A DNA stretch of 32,809 nt, from positions 1 to 32,809 of the IMG/VR virus record IMGVR_UViG_3300004807_000073; one strand, written 5' to 3'. Source of the DNA: a virus. The translations under genes and the position numbers were made by a program. The notes beneath the pieces are model-generated. The model was not told the DNA's origin. It ran no database searches and saw nothing but the letters and a program-made list of their open reading frames with translations. Below are positions 11,501 to 19,881 of this stretch, piece by piece; positions within the stretch are counted from its first letter, which is position 1, and every line of letters starts with the position of its first letter.

Positions 11501-14500
11501 ATTTGATAATAATTCTTGGAATGTATATAAATTTACAAATTTAAATTTAAAAATTCAATCGGTATCTTTTAGTAATTCGGTATTAACATTTACTACAGAA
11601 AATATAGTAGCATTAACAGTTGGACAATATGTTGGTATTAGCCAAGTTGCTTCAATTGCTGGATTTTATCAAATTACATCAGTTAATTTAAATTCGTTCT
11701 CTGTATCGGCACCGTTAATTAAAACTATTAGTAATCCTTTTACACAATCTGCACAACTGATAGTTTATGGATTTTTAAGTCAAAAAATACAAACTACTGA
11801 CAATTTAGACGATGTTATTGATAATGATTTATCAGCTAACCAACAAGTATGGGTAGAAAATTATTCAAACGGCAAATGGGCCACTTTAAGTTATAATCCA
11901 ATATACTCGCAAACAGAAATTACAAATACATTCCCGATAGATAATTTAAACTATGGTAAAAATATAGTAATAAGTGGTAACGGTAAAATAGCTGTTACAG
12001 CTATGAATACTGGAGAAATTCGTATATGGGATAAGGCAGGCCAGACTAGTCCATGGATTGAACGCCAAACTATTTCGTTACCTCTTGCTTTATCTGGACT
12101 AAATGTTGCTCGCAATTTATCGACAGTGTTGGCAATAAGCGATGATGCATCATGGTTAGCAGTTGGATCTCCTTTAGCCGGCAACGTGCCGACAAGATTT
12201 AAAGGAGTATGGAATATATCTTCTAGTTATACAATAGGAGATATTGTAAGAGTATTTTATAATAATTATACACCAATCTTTTATCAAGCAATTGCAAATT
12301 CTTCTGCCGGAATAGCACCGGCCAGCGATTTAACTAAATGGAAACTAATAACTTATGTGCCATTGGATACATCAGGTACTGCTAGTGCATTTAGTGAACA
12401 AGGTCTTGTATCTCTGTACCAAAAAGACGGCAATAATATTTTTAGTTTAGTTGATCATATTGTTAGTCCAGAGCCACAGAACACTGAACATTTTGGAAAT
12501 AGTATTAAATTTGGAACAAATTCCATGTATATTTCTGCACCAGGATATACAACACAAGCGGGACATGTCGGAGTTATAAGAAGATTTAATTATGCTACAG
12601 TAATAAATGCGTCTTCGCCTTATAATCCAGTAGGATCGACCGGAACAACATTAAGTCTGACTTCTACTATTGGTATACGTGCTGGAATGACAGTGTCAGG
12701 TGTTGGATTTACTAATCAGTATGTAGTTAGCGTATTAAGTTCTACATTATTAGAATTAAGTCTTGCGCCAACATCAATTCCTTCAGGAATTATATCATTT
12801 ACTACAACTAGTTGGGTATTAGATTCGATTAATGTTTATTTAAGTCCTACCGGAACGTCTGCGTATGCAACTAAATTTAATATCAGTGCAGATAATACTG
12901 TATTAGTAGCATCTGGATTAGCAAACAATTCTTACGGATCTGTTTATGTTTATAAAGGCACGCCTACTATTACTCCTACACAGATAATTACAGGATCTGA
13001 CGTATTTTTTGGAGTAGCATTAACTTTGACAGACTCTGGTAATTATCTAGCAATTGGAGATATAATTACTACGGTAACTAAAATTGATCAAGGTAGTGTT
13101 ACAATTTATAAATTTAATTCTAGTAATAATCAATTTAATTATTATCAAAGTCTAACAAATCATTCAGCTAAATCTTCTGGATATTTTGGAACTAATTTAA
13201 GTTTTATGAACGGCGAAAATACTATTGTGGTATATAGCCAAGACGAAGACACTAGTCAATTGACTACCTTTGATACGATAACAACTACCTTTGATAAAAA
13301 ATCTACCGAGTTCAGCGCACAGCATACTAATAGCGGACGAATTGATGTTTATGATAGATATGCAAACAAGTGGGTGTACAGCGAAACATTACAAACTAGC
13401 AGTCAAACAACAGACGGATATGGACTTGGATTTGCTGTAGGTGCAAATCATATATTAGTAGGTGCACCTTACAGTTTAGATTCTGGATTTAAGTCTGGAA
13501 AAATTTATGATTATTCTAAAAATTTAAATTCTTATAGTTGGAATGTATTACACTACGAAGTAGACAAACCTAATCCTAACAAAATTAAAAAAGCATTCTT
13601 ATATAATAAAAAATTAGGAACTTTAATACAATACTTAGATATTATCGATGTTGCTCAGGGGAAAATTGCAGGCCTTGCAGATGAAGAAATAAAATTTAAA
13701 ACATTTTATGATCCTGCAATTTATTCTGATTCGACTGGCACATTTACCGTAGTGACAGACAGTCAACAAGCCTGGACTAAATCTAAAGTAGGTATGTTAT
13801 GGTGGAATTTAAGTACAGCTAAATTCATAGATGCGTATGACAATGATGTAATTTATAGAAATAGCAGTTGGAATACACTAGCAACTGGTGCAAGCATTGA
13901 CATTTACGAATGGGTTGAGTCTTCAGTATTGCCTGCTGTATGGGATCAACAATCTGGAACAGTTGCTGGATTAGCCGCAAATATTAGCGGAACAAGTTTA
14001 TATGGCAATAACGTTTATAGTAAGAGATCTCGTTATGACACACTAAGTCAAACAACAAGATATACTTATTATTTCTGGGTTAAAAACAAAACTACGATTC
14101 CAAATGTTTCAGGTCGAAATATTTCAGCGTCCGATGTGTCTACACTTATTTCAAATCCAAGAGGATACAACTATCCTTATTTGGCATTAACTGGTACTAA
14201 TAGTTTTAGTTTAATTAATGTATCAAATAATTTGAATAACAGTGATGTTGTCTTATCAGTAGAATACTGGTTAATAGATAAAACAGATCAAAATATTCAT
14301 CAACAATTTAAATTAATAAGCAACGATCCTATAACAACACTTCCTAAGTTAATTGAGCAAAAATGGATCGATAGTCTTTGCGGAAAAGATTCAGTTGGAC
14401 GTGATGTTCCAGACTCAACACTTCCTGTTAAATTAAAATATGGTGTTGAAAACAGACCAAGACAAAGTATGTTTGTAAACAGATTTGAAGCTCTTAAAGA

Positions 14501-17500
14501 ATTTGTTGACCATGCAAATATTGTGTTATCTGCAAATCAAATAACAAAAAATAAAAATATTTCAAATTTACAATCTTATGAAAAACTACCTAGTGTAATA
14601 ACTGGATTGTTTGATTTGATTAAAACATCTGAAGTTGAAATTCCATTAATTAACACTGGCGGATATGTTCGACCAGTATTAGGAACTCCGGTAATTGCAG
14701 ATGGTAAAATTATAGGCATTACTATTATAAATGCCGGCCGAGGGTACTTGTATGCTCCATATATTACTATAACAGGTTCAGGAGTTGGCGCAGTAGTCAG
14801 ATCTACTATTAATTCAGCGGGCCAAATTACCGGCGCATCTGTTTTAAATAGCGGCGAAGGTTATACTAATAACACAACAGCTTCTGTGAGGGATTTTAGT
14901 GTATTAGTTGAAAGTGATAGCCAAGCTGAAGGATTTTGGAGTATATATTCTTATAATCCAGTTGATAACACTTGGGCAAGAGTTAGAACACAAAGTTATG
15001 ATACTAGAAATTTCTGGGCATACGCTGATTGGTATGCAACAGGGTTTAATCAATTTTCGGCTATCGATTTTGCTGTTGACAATTATTACGGATTGAACTC
15101 TATTAACACAACCGTGAATCAAGTTGTTAAAATTAGAAATGCAAATTCAGGCGGCTGGGTGCTATTAGAAAAATATGCAACTTCTGCATCGACAGATTGG
15201 ACACAGTCTTATAAAATTGTTGGATTACAAAACGGAACTATTCAATTAAAATCTACTCTTTATGAAAGTATCGACACAAATATTGGATACGACGGTTCGA
15301 TATATGATAATGTTGTATACGATAATAACCCTTCTGTAGAATTAAGAATTATTCTACAAACATTGAAAAATAATATTTTTATAGATGATTTAAAACGAAA
15401 TTATTTAGATTTGTTCTTTACCACAGTTCGATATGCACTTAGCGAACAACTATATTTAGATTGGATCTTTAAAACAAGTTTTGTTAAATCTACACATAAT
15501 CTTGGAGTATTAGATCAACCGGTAACTTATAAACCTGATAATTTAAGTAATTTTCAAGATTATATTTCTGAGGTAGTACCGTATCGTAGTACCGTAAGAG
15601 AATATGTCAGCGCATTTTCTGGAACAGATTACGAACATACTTTAGTTACTGACTTTGATATTCCTCCAATATATGAAGATGGCATGGAAACAATTATCAA
15701 TGCTTATGTAAGCAATGGTAAGATACAAGCGGATGATGCTAACATACAAACTTATCCTTGGAAAAACTGGTTAGATAATGTTGGATTTTCAATAACTGAA
15801 CTTAAGATTGTAGACGGCGGTACTGGATATATTTCAGAACCGATAGTAACTATTACTAGTGATTCGGGTAGTGGTGCAACAGCCCGCGCATTTTTTGCTA
15901 ACGGAGTTGTTAATCGAATTATAATACTAACACCAGGTTCAGGTTATCTGTCAGCCCCAACTGTAACACTAAGCGGCGGGCTATCAGTAGGCGGTAAACA
16001 AGCTACTGCAATTGCAATTATTGGAAATAGTGTAGTTAGAAGCAATTTAATTAAAATTAAATTTGATAGAACTACGTATTCTTATTATATTACACAGTTA
16101 GATGTAAGTCAAACATTTACCGGCAGATCTGGAATATTACAATTTAATCTAACATGGGCACCAGATATTAAAGTTGGAAATTCTTCAGTAACAGTTGACG
16201 GTGTGCTAATTCTTAGAGATTCGTACACATTAGCTGTAAAAACAACCACTACTAATGGTTACACACAATATTCTGGATTAATAACATTCTTAACATCTCC
16301 TGCTACAGGATCTGTAATTGTTGTAAATTATATTAAAGATGAATCTTTACTAAATGCTAATGATAGAATAAAATATTATTATAAATCAAGTAACGGATCG
16401 TTAGGTACAGATTTTGCACAATTGATGACTGGAATTGATTACGGAGGAGTTATTGTAAATGGGCTAGGGTTTGATGTAGCTACAGGCTGGGGAACGTTGC
16501 CGTACTATAGCGATAAATGGGACAGCGCAGATCCTACATTCAATGATTATATTGTAACAGTTTCTGCCAATACACATTCATTTACATTACCATATACTCC
16601 AGTAGCAGGAGTTGACATTAATGTATACCATTCAGTTTTAAATACTGATGCTTACACATCAGATGGTGTTACTACAAGTTATCCATTTAATTTGTATGAT
16701 GTATTGCCAGTAGTTAGTGCAAATATAGCACACCAATCCGTCTCAATCCAGACTAATTACTACCCTCCAGCAGGTGCATATATTCCATCGACAACATTAA
16801 CTGTAGCTAGCACAGTTGGCATCGTTCCAGGAATGACTGTAATTGGCGCAGGATTTGTTGCTGATTCTATTACACTTGTTCCATTGCAACAAGTGGTATC
16901 GGTAATTAACAGTACCACTTTAAAATTAAATATTGTTCCAAATACACAACCTAACGGCACATTAACTTTTACAAAAAATGTGGCTAAATCTACTATACTA
17001 GCGCTATCTAGTGTAGCTGGTATTCAGATTGGTGATGCGGTATCTACGTCGGCAGTATCAGCGTTTGGACAAGATACCGTTGTTACTGCAATAAATTCAG
17101 TAACTAATGAAGTTACGTTAAATCAAATAACATTTGTTACTATACTTAATAGTTCGTCTATAGTATTTTCTAGATCGTTATCACCGATCTTTTCTAATTA
17201 TAATGCTATTTTATCTGCTCCGTTAACAGCTGGCACAAATATTATCATTAAGAGTTACTTTGATCCTGTAAGAATTGACGACCCTAATTACGGTACAATG
17301 TTGCAAACTAATAGTAATGCAGTAATGAGTACTCCAGTGATGAATGGTATTACTAGTGTAATTACGATACCAAATACAGTTATTGTAACAGATGGCGATA
17401 GATTTATTTTAAGACAAAGCACTAGCGACGGATCAGTTAAGCCATTAGATCAGGATTATGATACAGCGTTGTCTGGTGGTGATATGGGTTATACGACTGC

Positions 17501-19862
17501 AACTGGTCTGGCACCTGAAGATATTATTGTAGATGGTGATGATTTAATTAGTCCTACAACTAGCCCAGCACCTGAAGAAGTAGTTCCAGGCCAAATAGTG
17601 GATACACTGGCTATTAAAGTGTTTGACCAGCCTAACTCGGGTAGTGCAAATATAAAAGTAGACAAATATATTGCAGATGGCAATACTGTGCTATTTGATA
17701 TAACACAGCCCATTAACAATTCCAGAGCTCTTATAGTTAAAAATAACGATTCTATAGTTACATATAACACAGATTATACAGTCGATTACAAAAATAAACA
17801 GATTAAATTTAACGTTGCTCCAATAGCTGGAAATATAGTTAGTATATTCAGTTTTGGATTTAATGGTTCTAATATTTTAGATATCGATTCTTTTGTAGGT
17901 GATGGATCAACTACTGAATTTTTAACAAAAGCGCCTTGGACTACTTATGAAACAAGTTTAGTTTATGTTGACGGTGTTGCATCAGTTATTGAATTATTCA
18001 AAACAGATTCAACCTATGCGGCTTCAAATCGAACTGGTATACGATTTGGTATTGCTCCTGCTGTAGGTTCTGTAATAAATTATGTAATTGTCAGCGGCAC
18101 ACAACAAACATTCAGTATTGCTAAGACTGAAAAGATTCCAACAGATGGAGTTAATCGAGTATACAATTTATTTTATCCAGTCGGAAATGTACTTCCAGCA
18201 GAATCTAATATGATTGTAAGAGTAGATCAAACTATATTGTCTAGTCCGATAAATCAGTATTATACTATTGCCAATAATGAACTTAGTTATACTGTAGATG
18301 AAGATAGAGCGATTCCTTATAGTATTACTATTGATAATATATTAGTATATGTTTCTGGAGTTAAATTGAATCTAGGAACTGATTATACAATCGATTTGGG
18401 CGGCATAACTGTAACTATAACTAAACAAAATTATAATTTATATCAAGGCCAAATTTTATCTATTAGCATTATACAAAATAATGGTTATGCATATTTGCCT
18501 AATACACAACAAATATCTTTTAGTAATGTTTATAATTCTTCAAATGTTGTAGAAGTAATTAGCTTTTACAATCAGGATATTTTAGATGTTCAAAGAACTG
18601 CATTTAACATTACAACTGATATATCTTACATACAAAATTCAGTAACATATTTTAATTACACGGGCCTTGGTGCTGGAATATTACCGTTAGATAGAACAGT
18701 GCTTAATGATTCGTATGTATGGATAACACATAATAATACATTATTGACTCCTTCGTTAGATTATAAAATATCAGACGATAAAAAATATGTATGGTTGGCT
18801 CAAACACCAGCTCTTAATGATGTATTTTCTTTAATGACATTCAGTAGTAATGTGTTGACTCCTGGCATTTCTTATATGCAATTTAAAGATATGCTTAATA
18901 GAGTTCATTTTAAGAGATTAAGCAAAAATAAACAAACACAGCTAGCTAATGATTTACATTATAATGATGTAGTAATCCAAGTAATCGATGCTAGTAATTT
19001 TGATAAACCTAACACGGCCTTACAAAAACCCGGAGTGGTTGAAATTTACGGAGAACGTATTGAGTTTTATCAAATTGATGGAAACACATTGAGTCAATTG
19101 CGCCGCGGTACACAAGGAACTGGAACGCCTCAAGTCCATCCAATAGGTACACCTGTGCAAGATATTGGTCCATCAGAAACACTGCCTTATTCTGAGTCTT
19201 CTACAATAACAACTATAATTAGTGATGGAACTAATATAGTTTCTTTACCATTCGTTCCTGAAAAATCAAATGAAATATGGACTTATTCAACTGGATTCAC
19301 AAGCACAATACCTACCGGGTATGGTCAGAGCGACCAGCTTGAAGTATTCATCGCAGGTTATAATGATGCAATTGACTGGATGCCAAATGTAGAATATACA
19401 GTTGGAATTATAATTAAAGTAGCGTCTTATAATTACAGATGCATTACATCACATACTAGTTCAACTAATTTCTTGGCAGATAGCGCCAACTGGCAATTCT
19501 TTATCGGAAATTTAAGACTTAAAAAGAAACCGTACAAAGTTCATAATGAAACTATTGCACCTTATAGCCCAGCTGGGGATGTGCAGTTAGATGCCGAATT
19601 TGCAGTAGATGGAGTTAGTTCAAGTTTACGATTAACAAATTTAATACCTGCCGGCACTCAAATTACTGTGGTAAGACGAAAAGGCATAAGTTGGGATAGT
19701 TCGTTAAATATTCAGTATGACAATAATAACATTGCTACTTTCTTAAAAGCAACTCCGGGTATTTGGTATAGCGACAAGGTTGGATTAACAACTAGTACAA
19801 CGTTTACTGGATCGTTTGATAATAGTAGTGCTGGATTCGATGATAATACAGATCAGTGGTAA
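5532..19862 (+). CDS. Giant 4776-aa structural protein following gp6 (baseplate/tail, multidomain, probable glycan-binding)
   Basis: A single open frame of 14.3 kb with no visible break; the product is roughly 0.5 MDa. It starts inside the end of the gp6-like gene. The N-terminal 150 residues (DLLPNVYKTDANKRFLQATI, then EPSFTINDPLGNNIFFKDY and FYSWDPHIDWDKFVNFQNYY) resemble, from memory, very long structural proteins of marine myophages and may be the part docking on the baseplate. Seen inside: five W...Y..GDIV.Y...YY motifs like carbohydrate-binding modules of the CBM5/12 type (about residues 1419-1444, 1548-1573, 1730-1770, 2227-2270, 4616-4660); a beta-propeller-like stretch with FG-GAP-style repeats (about 2140-2664); paired 'GxGYxxxPxVTI' repeats (about 3044-3115 and 3424-3497); two 'GIxxGMTVxGxGF' repeats (about 2367-2427 and 3750-3814); fibre-like 'VYVDG...DYT' beta repeats (about 3900-4370); and a late module with GERIEFYQIDGNTLSQLRRG (about 4498-4553). 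It holds the place of T4 gp7 and later wedge genes, but I see no clear gp7 similarity. A role as wedge-linked adhesin is inferred. Confidence 0.8.
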   Translation: MADLTNPYGDKKNLSSDLLPNVYKTDANKRFLQATIDQLTQPGVVKKVNGYVGRENAKATTGSDIFLQAASQDRQNYQLEPSFTINDPLGNNIFFKDYIDYINQLNVFEANVSNHSRLNKQEFYSWDPHIDWDKFVNFQNYYWLPYGPETIRIYGHKLNVNSTYTVDLKLEASNNQLVFTPDGLTPNPSIKLYRGQTYTFNINSVGDPISIRVARSLVNTDLYNTGVTSQSVQSGSIVFQVPLDAPSILYYQSDRNLSLGGVFEILSIEDDTYIDVQNELLGKASYTLSDGTKLSNGMKVSFGGNVTPASYATGEYYVEGVGTAITLTNKEVLEVTSVYTIEQTILFDSDLFDSNAFSDTTAFAQLKDYITINRASVDYNPWSRYNRWFHKDVINASATFNGHVSSTDQTLRAVRPIIEFQPNLKLFNFGTTAIGDIDLIDNFTKDVFSTIEGSHGYSIDGVPLSEGQKILFTADTDRLVKNNIYQVKFVDVLHLNTNSKQIHLVELAQPLENQVVLIKTGSVNQGLMYWYDGTTWIKTQTKTKTNQPPLFDIVDSNGISFGNLSTYDGSTFAGTELFSYKIASSGATDPYLRFALSYKNISNIGDISFNFNLNSDTFRYKNEITLVTIPINTGFLSHTLYSGEVEYLNGWQICNSTTVQASIRIYKNSNLTNNFNIDIFDDISNLNDLQIKVYVNGIFLSNNSYTIVTGPFYKTIQLNTPIALTDVLTIKAYASQPINSNGYYEIPVNLQNNPLNDQLTDFTLGEVLDHVNSIVEHIPDSSYTNIRDLGNITQYGTKFVQHSAPASLNVYHITNQTNNVIRAIEKSRDDYIKFKKTFISIAESLNTSDTPRKQVDEILKIINSDKTNSQPYYFSDMAPYGSSVETVITVIDYRIQIYPLNNAFSLDTLTPNAVGVYVNDVQLIYGRDYLFNTQGFVTITFALTNGDVISIYEYESTDGCFIPETPTKLGIYPKFTPQIYLDTSFITPNTIIQGHDGSQILAYGDYRDDVILELEKRIFNNIKVAYNTDIYDIADIYPSYTRPNDYSLAEFNQVLAPNFYKWLLLVDTDYTKNPSYDSNNPLTYNYRGLSSPSGTDVPGYWRGVYKYFYDTDRPNICPWEMLGFTIEPSWWTSVYGPSPYTSNNLVMWTDIANGIIKGDGTSLSTVNFKYKKSYLVNHIPVDEDGNLISPAQAGIVSGTITNQTASSFIFGDVGPVESAWRRSSHYPFSILLTSLLLTPAKTFGVLLDRSRIVRNIAGQLIYSPTGLRIRPTDVVLPSVTTSNTRVQTSGIINYIINYILSDTTTLYSAYVYDLTNIQTQISHRVGAFTSKEKFNLILDSKTPLSTGSVFVPQEDYSIILNKSSPIKSISYSGVVITKLTNGFEVKGYNRTQPYFVYYPYLQSGATVTIGGITEAFTVWTENENYVAGKIVKYINQYYQVRTSHLSTTVFQPQYFTAIGSVPIIGGKAAIFRKTWDRTAPITVPYGSEFSTIQDVVDFLLGYGEYLKDQGFIFDEFNSNLNAVTNWETSAKEFLFWTTQNWSTGQDKWDDWLPNKSFVYNDIVRYNGEYYKAISNVLPDVNFQSKNFVKLDGLSSIGSSVISLSPAADKIIFNTPLSVVDDIRNQFNGYEIYKVDGTPLEAIFINSYRSDNAVSYSPRTADGIYGATFYLIQHEHVVLLNNTTMFNDTIYNPPTGYKQDRIKVSGYVSIDWYGGFDIPGFILDLAKITEWSEWTDYDLGDIVKHKEFYYTASKFLAGTATFVDSDWIKLDSKPSTQLLPNWTYKAGQFTDFYSLDSDNFDSKQQQVAQHLIGYQKRQYLDTIIQDDVSEYKFYQGMIREKGTRNVLNKLFDVLSADNQESLTFYEEWAIRVGQYGASKAFENIEFVLNQSAFFTNPQAFELVNSIPYTLVNDFVIRQTPNDIYLKPLGYASAPWPLTTNYIPFLNSAGFVRNSEVFKSLGTLSEITGIDPDTGLLYDITTFNAGCYIQVSFDNNSWNVYKFTNLNLKIQSVSFSNSVLTFTTENIVALTVGQYVGISQVASIAGFYQITSVNLNSFSVSAPLIKTISNPFTQSAQLIVYGFLSQKIQTTDNLDDVIDNDLSANQQVWVENYSNGKWATLSYNPIYSQTEITNTFPIDNLNYGKNIVISGNGKIAVTAMNTGEIRIWDKAGQTSPWIERQTISLPLALSGLNVARNLSTVLAISDDASWLAVGSPLAGNVPTRFKGVWNISSSYTIGDIVRVFYNNYTPIFYQAIANSSAGIAPASDLTKWKLITYVPLDTSGTASAFSEQGLVSLYQKDGNNIFSLVDHIVSPEPQNTEHFGNSIKFGTNSMYISAPGYTTQAGHVGVIRRFNYATVINASSPYNPVGSTGTTLSLTSTIGIRAGMTVSGVGFTNQYVVSVLSSTLLELSLAPTSIPSGIISFTTTSWVLDSINVYLSPTGTSAYATKFNISADNTVLVASGLANNSYGSVYVYKGTPTITPTQIITGSDVFFGVALTLTDSGNYLAIGDIITTVTKIDQGSVTIYKFNSSNNQFNYYQSLTNHSAKSSGYFGTNLSFMNGENTIVVYSQDEDTSQLTTFDTITTTFDKKSTEFSAQHTNSGRIDVYDRYANKWVYSETLQTSSQTTDGYGLGFAVGANHILVGAPYSLDSGFKSGKIYDYSKNLNSYSWNVLHYEVDKPNPNKIKKAFLYNKKLGTLIQYLDIIDVAQGKIAGLADEEIKFKTFYDPAIYSDSTGTFTVVTDSQQAWTKSKVGMLWWNLSTAKFIDAYDNDVIYRNSSWNTLATGASIDIYEWVESSVLPAVWDQQSGTVAGLAANISGTSLYGNNVYSKRSRYDTLSQTTRYTYYFWVKNKTTIPNVSGRNISASDVSTLISNPRGYNYPYLALTGTNSFSLINVSNNLNNSDVVLSVEYWLIDKTDQNIHQQFKLISNDPITTLPKLIEQKWIDSLCGKDSVGRDVPDSTLPVKLKYGVENRPRQSMFVNRFEALKEFVDHANIVLSANQITKNKNISNLQSYEKLPSVITGLFDLIKTSEVEIPLINTGGYVRPVLGTPVIADGKIIGITIINAGRGYLYAPYITITGSGVGAVVRSTINSAGQITGASVLNSGEGYTNNTTASVRDFSVLVESDSQAEGFWSIYSYNPVDNTWARVRTQSYDTRNFWAYADWYATGFNQFSAIDFAVDNYYGLNSINTTVNQVVKIRNANSGGWVLLEKYATSASTDWTQSYKIVGLQNGTIQLKSTLYESIDTNIGYDGSIYDNVVYDNNPSVELRIILQTLKNNIFIDDLKRNYLDLFFTTVRYALSEQLYLDWIFKTSFVKSTHNLGVLDQPVTYKPDNLSNFQDYISEVVPYRSTVREYVSAFSGTDYEHTLVTDFDIPPIYEDGMETIINAYVSNGKIQADDANIQTYPWKNWLDNVGFSITELKIVDGGTGYISEPIVTITSDSGSGATARAFFANGVVNRIIILTPGSGYLSAPTVTLSGGLSVGGKQATAIAIIGNSVVRSNLIKIKFDRTTYSYYITQLDVSQTFTGRSGILQFNLTWAPDIKVGNSSVTVDGVLILRDSYTLAVKTTTTNGYTQYSGLITFLTSPATGSVIVVNYIKDESLLNANDRIKYYYKSSNGSLGTDFAQLMTGIDYGGVIVNGLGFDVATGWGTLPYYSDKWDSADPTFNDYIVTVSANTHSFTLPYTPVAGVDINVYHSVLNTDAYTSDGVTTSYPFNLYDVLPVVSANIAHQSVSIQTNYYPPAGAYIPSTTLTVASTVGIVPGMTVIGAGFVADSITLVPLQQVVSVINSTTLKLNIVPNTQPNGTLTFTKNVAKSTILALSSVAGIQIGDAVSTSAVSAFGQDTVVTAINSVTNEVTLNQITFVTILNSSSIVFSRSLSPIFSNYNAILSAPLTAGTNIIIKSYFDPVRIDDPNYGTMLQTNSNAVMSTPVMNGITSVITIPNTVIVTDGDRFILRQSTSDGSVKPLDQDYDTALSGGDMGYTTATGLAPEDIIVDGDDLISPTTSPAPEEVVPGQIVDTLAIKVFDQPNSGSANIKVDKYIADGNTVLFDITQPINNSRALIVKNNDSIVTYNTDYTVDYKNKQIKFNVAPIAGNIVSIFSFGFNGSNILDIDSFVGDGSTTEFLTKAPWTTYETSLVYVDGVASVIELFKTDSTYAASNRTGIRFGIAPAVGSVINYVIVSGTQQTFSIAKTEKIPTDGVNRVYNLFYPVGNVLPAESNMIVRVDQTILSSPINQYYTIANNELSYTVDEDRAIPYSITIDNILVYVSGVKLNLGTDYTIDLGGITVTITKQNYNLYQGQILSISIIQNNGYAYLPNTQQISFSNVYNSSNVVEVISFYNQDILDVQRTAFNITTDISYIQNSVTYFNYTGLGAGILPLDRTVLNDSYVWITHNNTLLTPSLDYKISDDKKYVWLAQTPALNDVFSLMTFSSNVLTPGISYMQFKDMLNRVHFKRLSKNKQTQLANDLHYNDVVIQVIDASNFDKPNTALQKPGVVEIYGERIEFYQIDGNTLSQLRRGTQGTGTPQVHPIGTPVQDIGPSETLPYSESSTITTIISDGTNIVSLPFVPEKSNEIWTYSTGFTSTIPTGYGQSDQLEVFIAGYNDAIDWMPNVEYTVGIIIKVASYNYRCITSHTSSTNFLADSANWQFFIGNLRLKKKPYKVHNETIAPYSPAGDVQLDAEFAVDGVSSSLRLTNLIPAGTQITVVRRKGISWDSSLNIQYDNNNIATFLKATPGIWYSDKVGLTTSTTFTGSFDNSSAGFDDNTDQW
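8930..8954. repeat. Perfect 11+11 base inverted repeat inside the giant gene
   Basis: Arms AGTATACGGAC (8930-8940) and GTCCGTATACT (8944-8954) are exact reverse complements around CAA. The site is inside codons for about residues 1133-1142 (SVYGPSPYTS). It could form a strong hairpin in mRNA or a dyad in DNA. It may equally be a coding coincidence. Confidence 0.85.
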
Positions 19863-19881
19863 CAAAGGAAAAACATAAAAA

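Noticed and set aside
15573-15597. Direct repeat GTAGTACCGTA twice with two bases between
   Set aside because: Short, within coding sequence (VPYRSTVRE), with no sign of function; most likely chance.
908-17770. Other minus-strand and short alternate-frame open frames (for example 908-1210, 2615-2875, 3937-4236, 9633-9890, 14908-15096, 17489-17770)
   Set aside because: All are fully contained in strongly supported + strand genes, with unnatural composition and no context.
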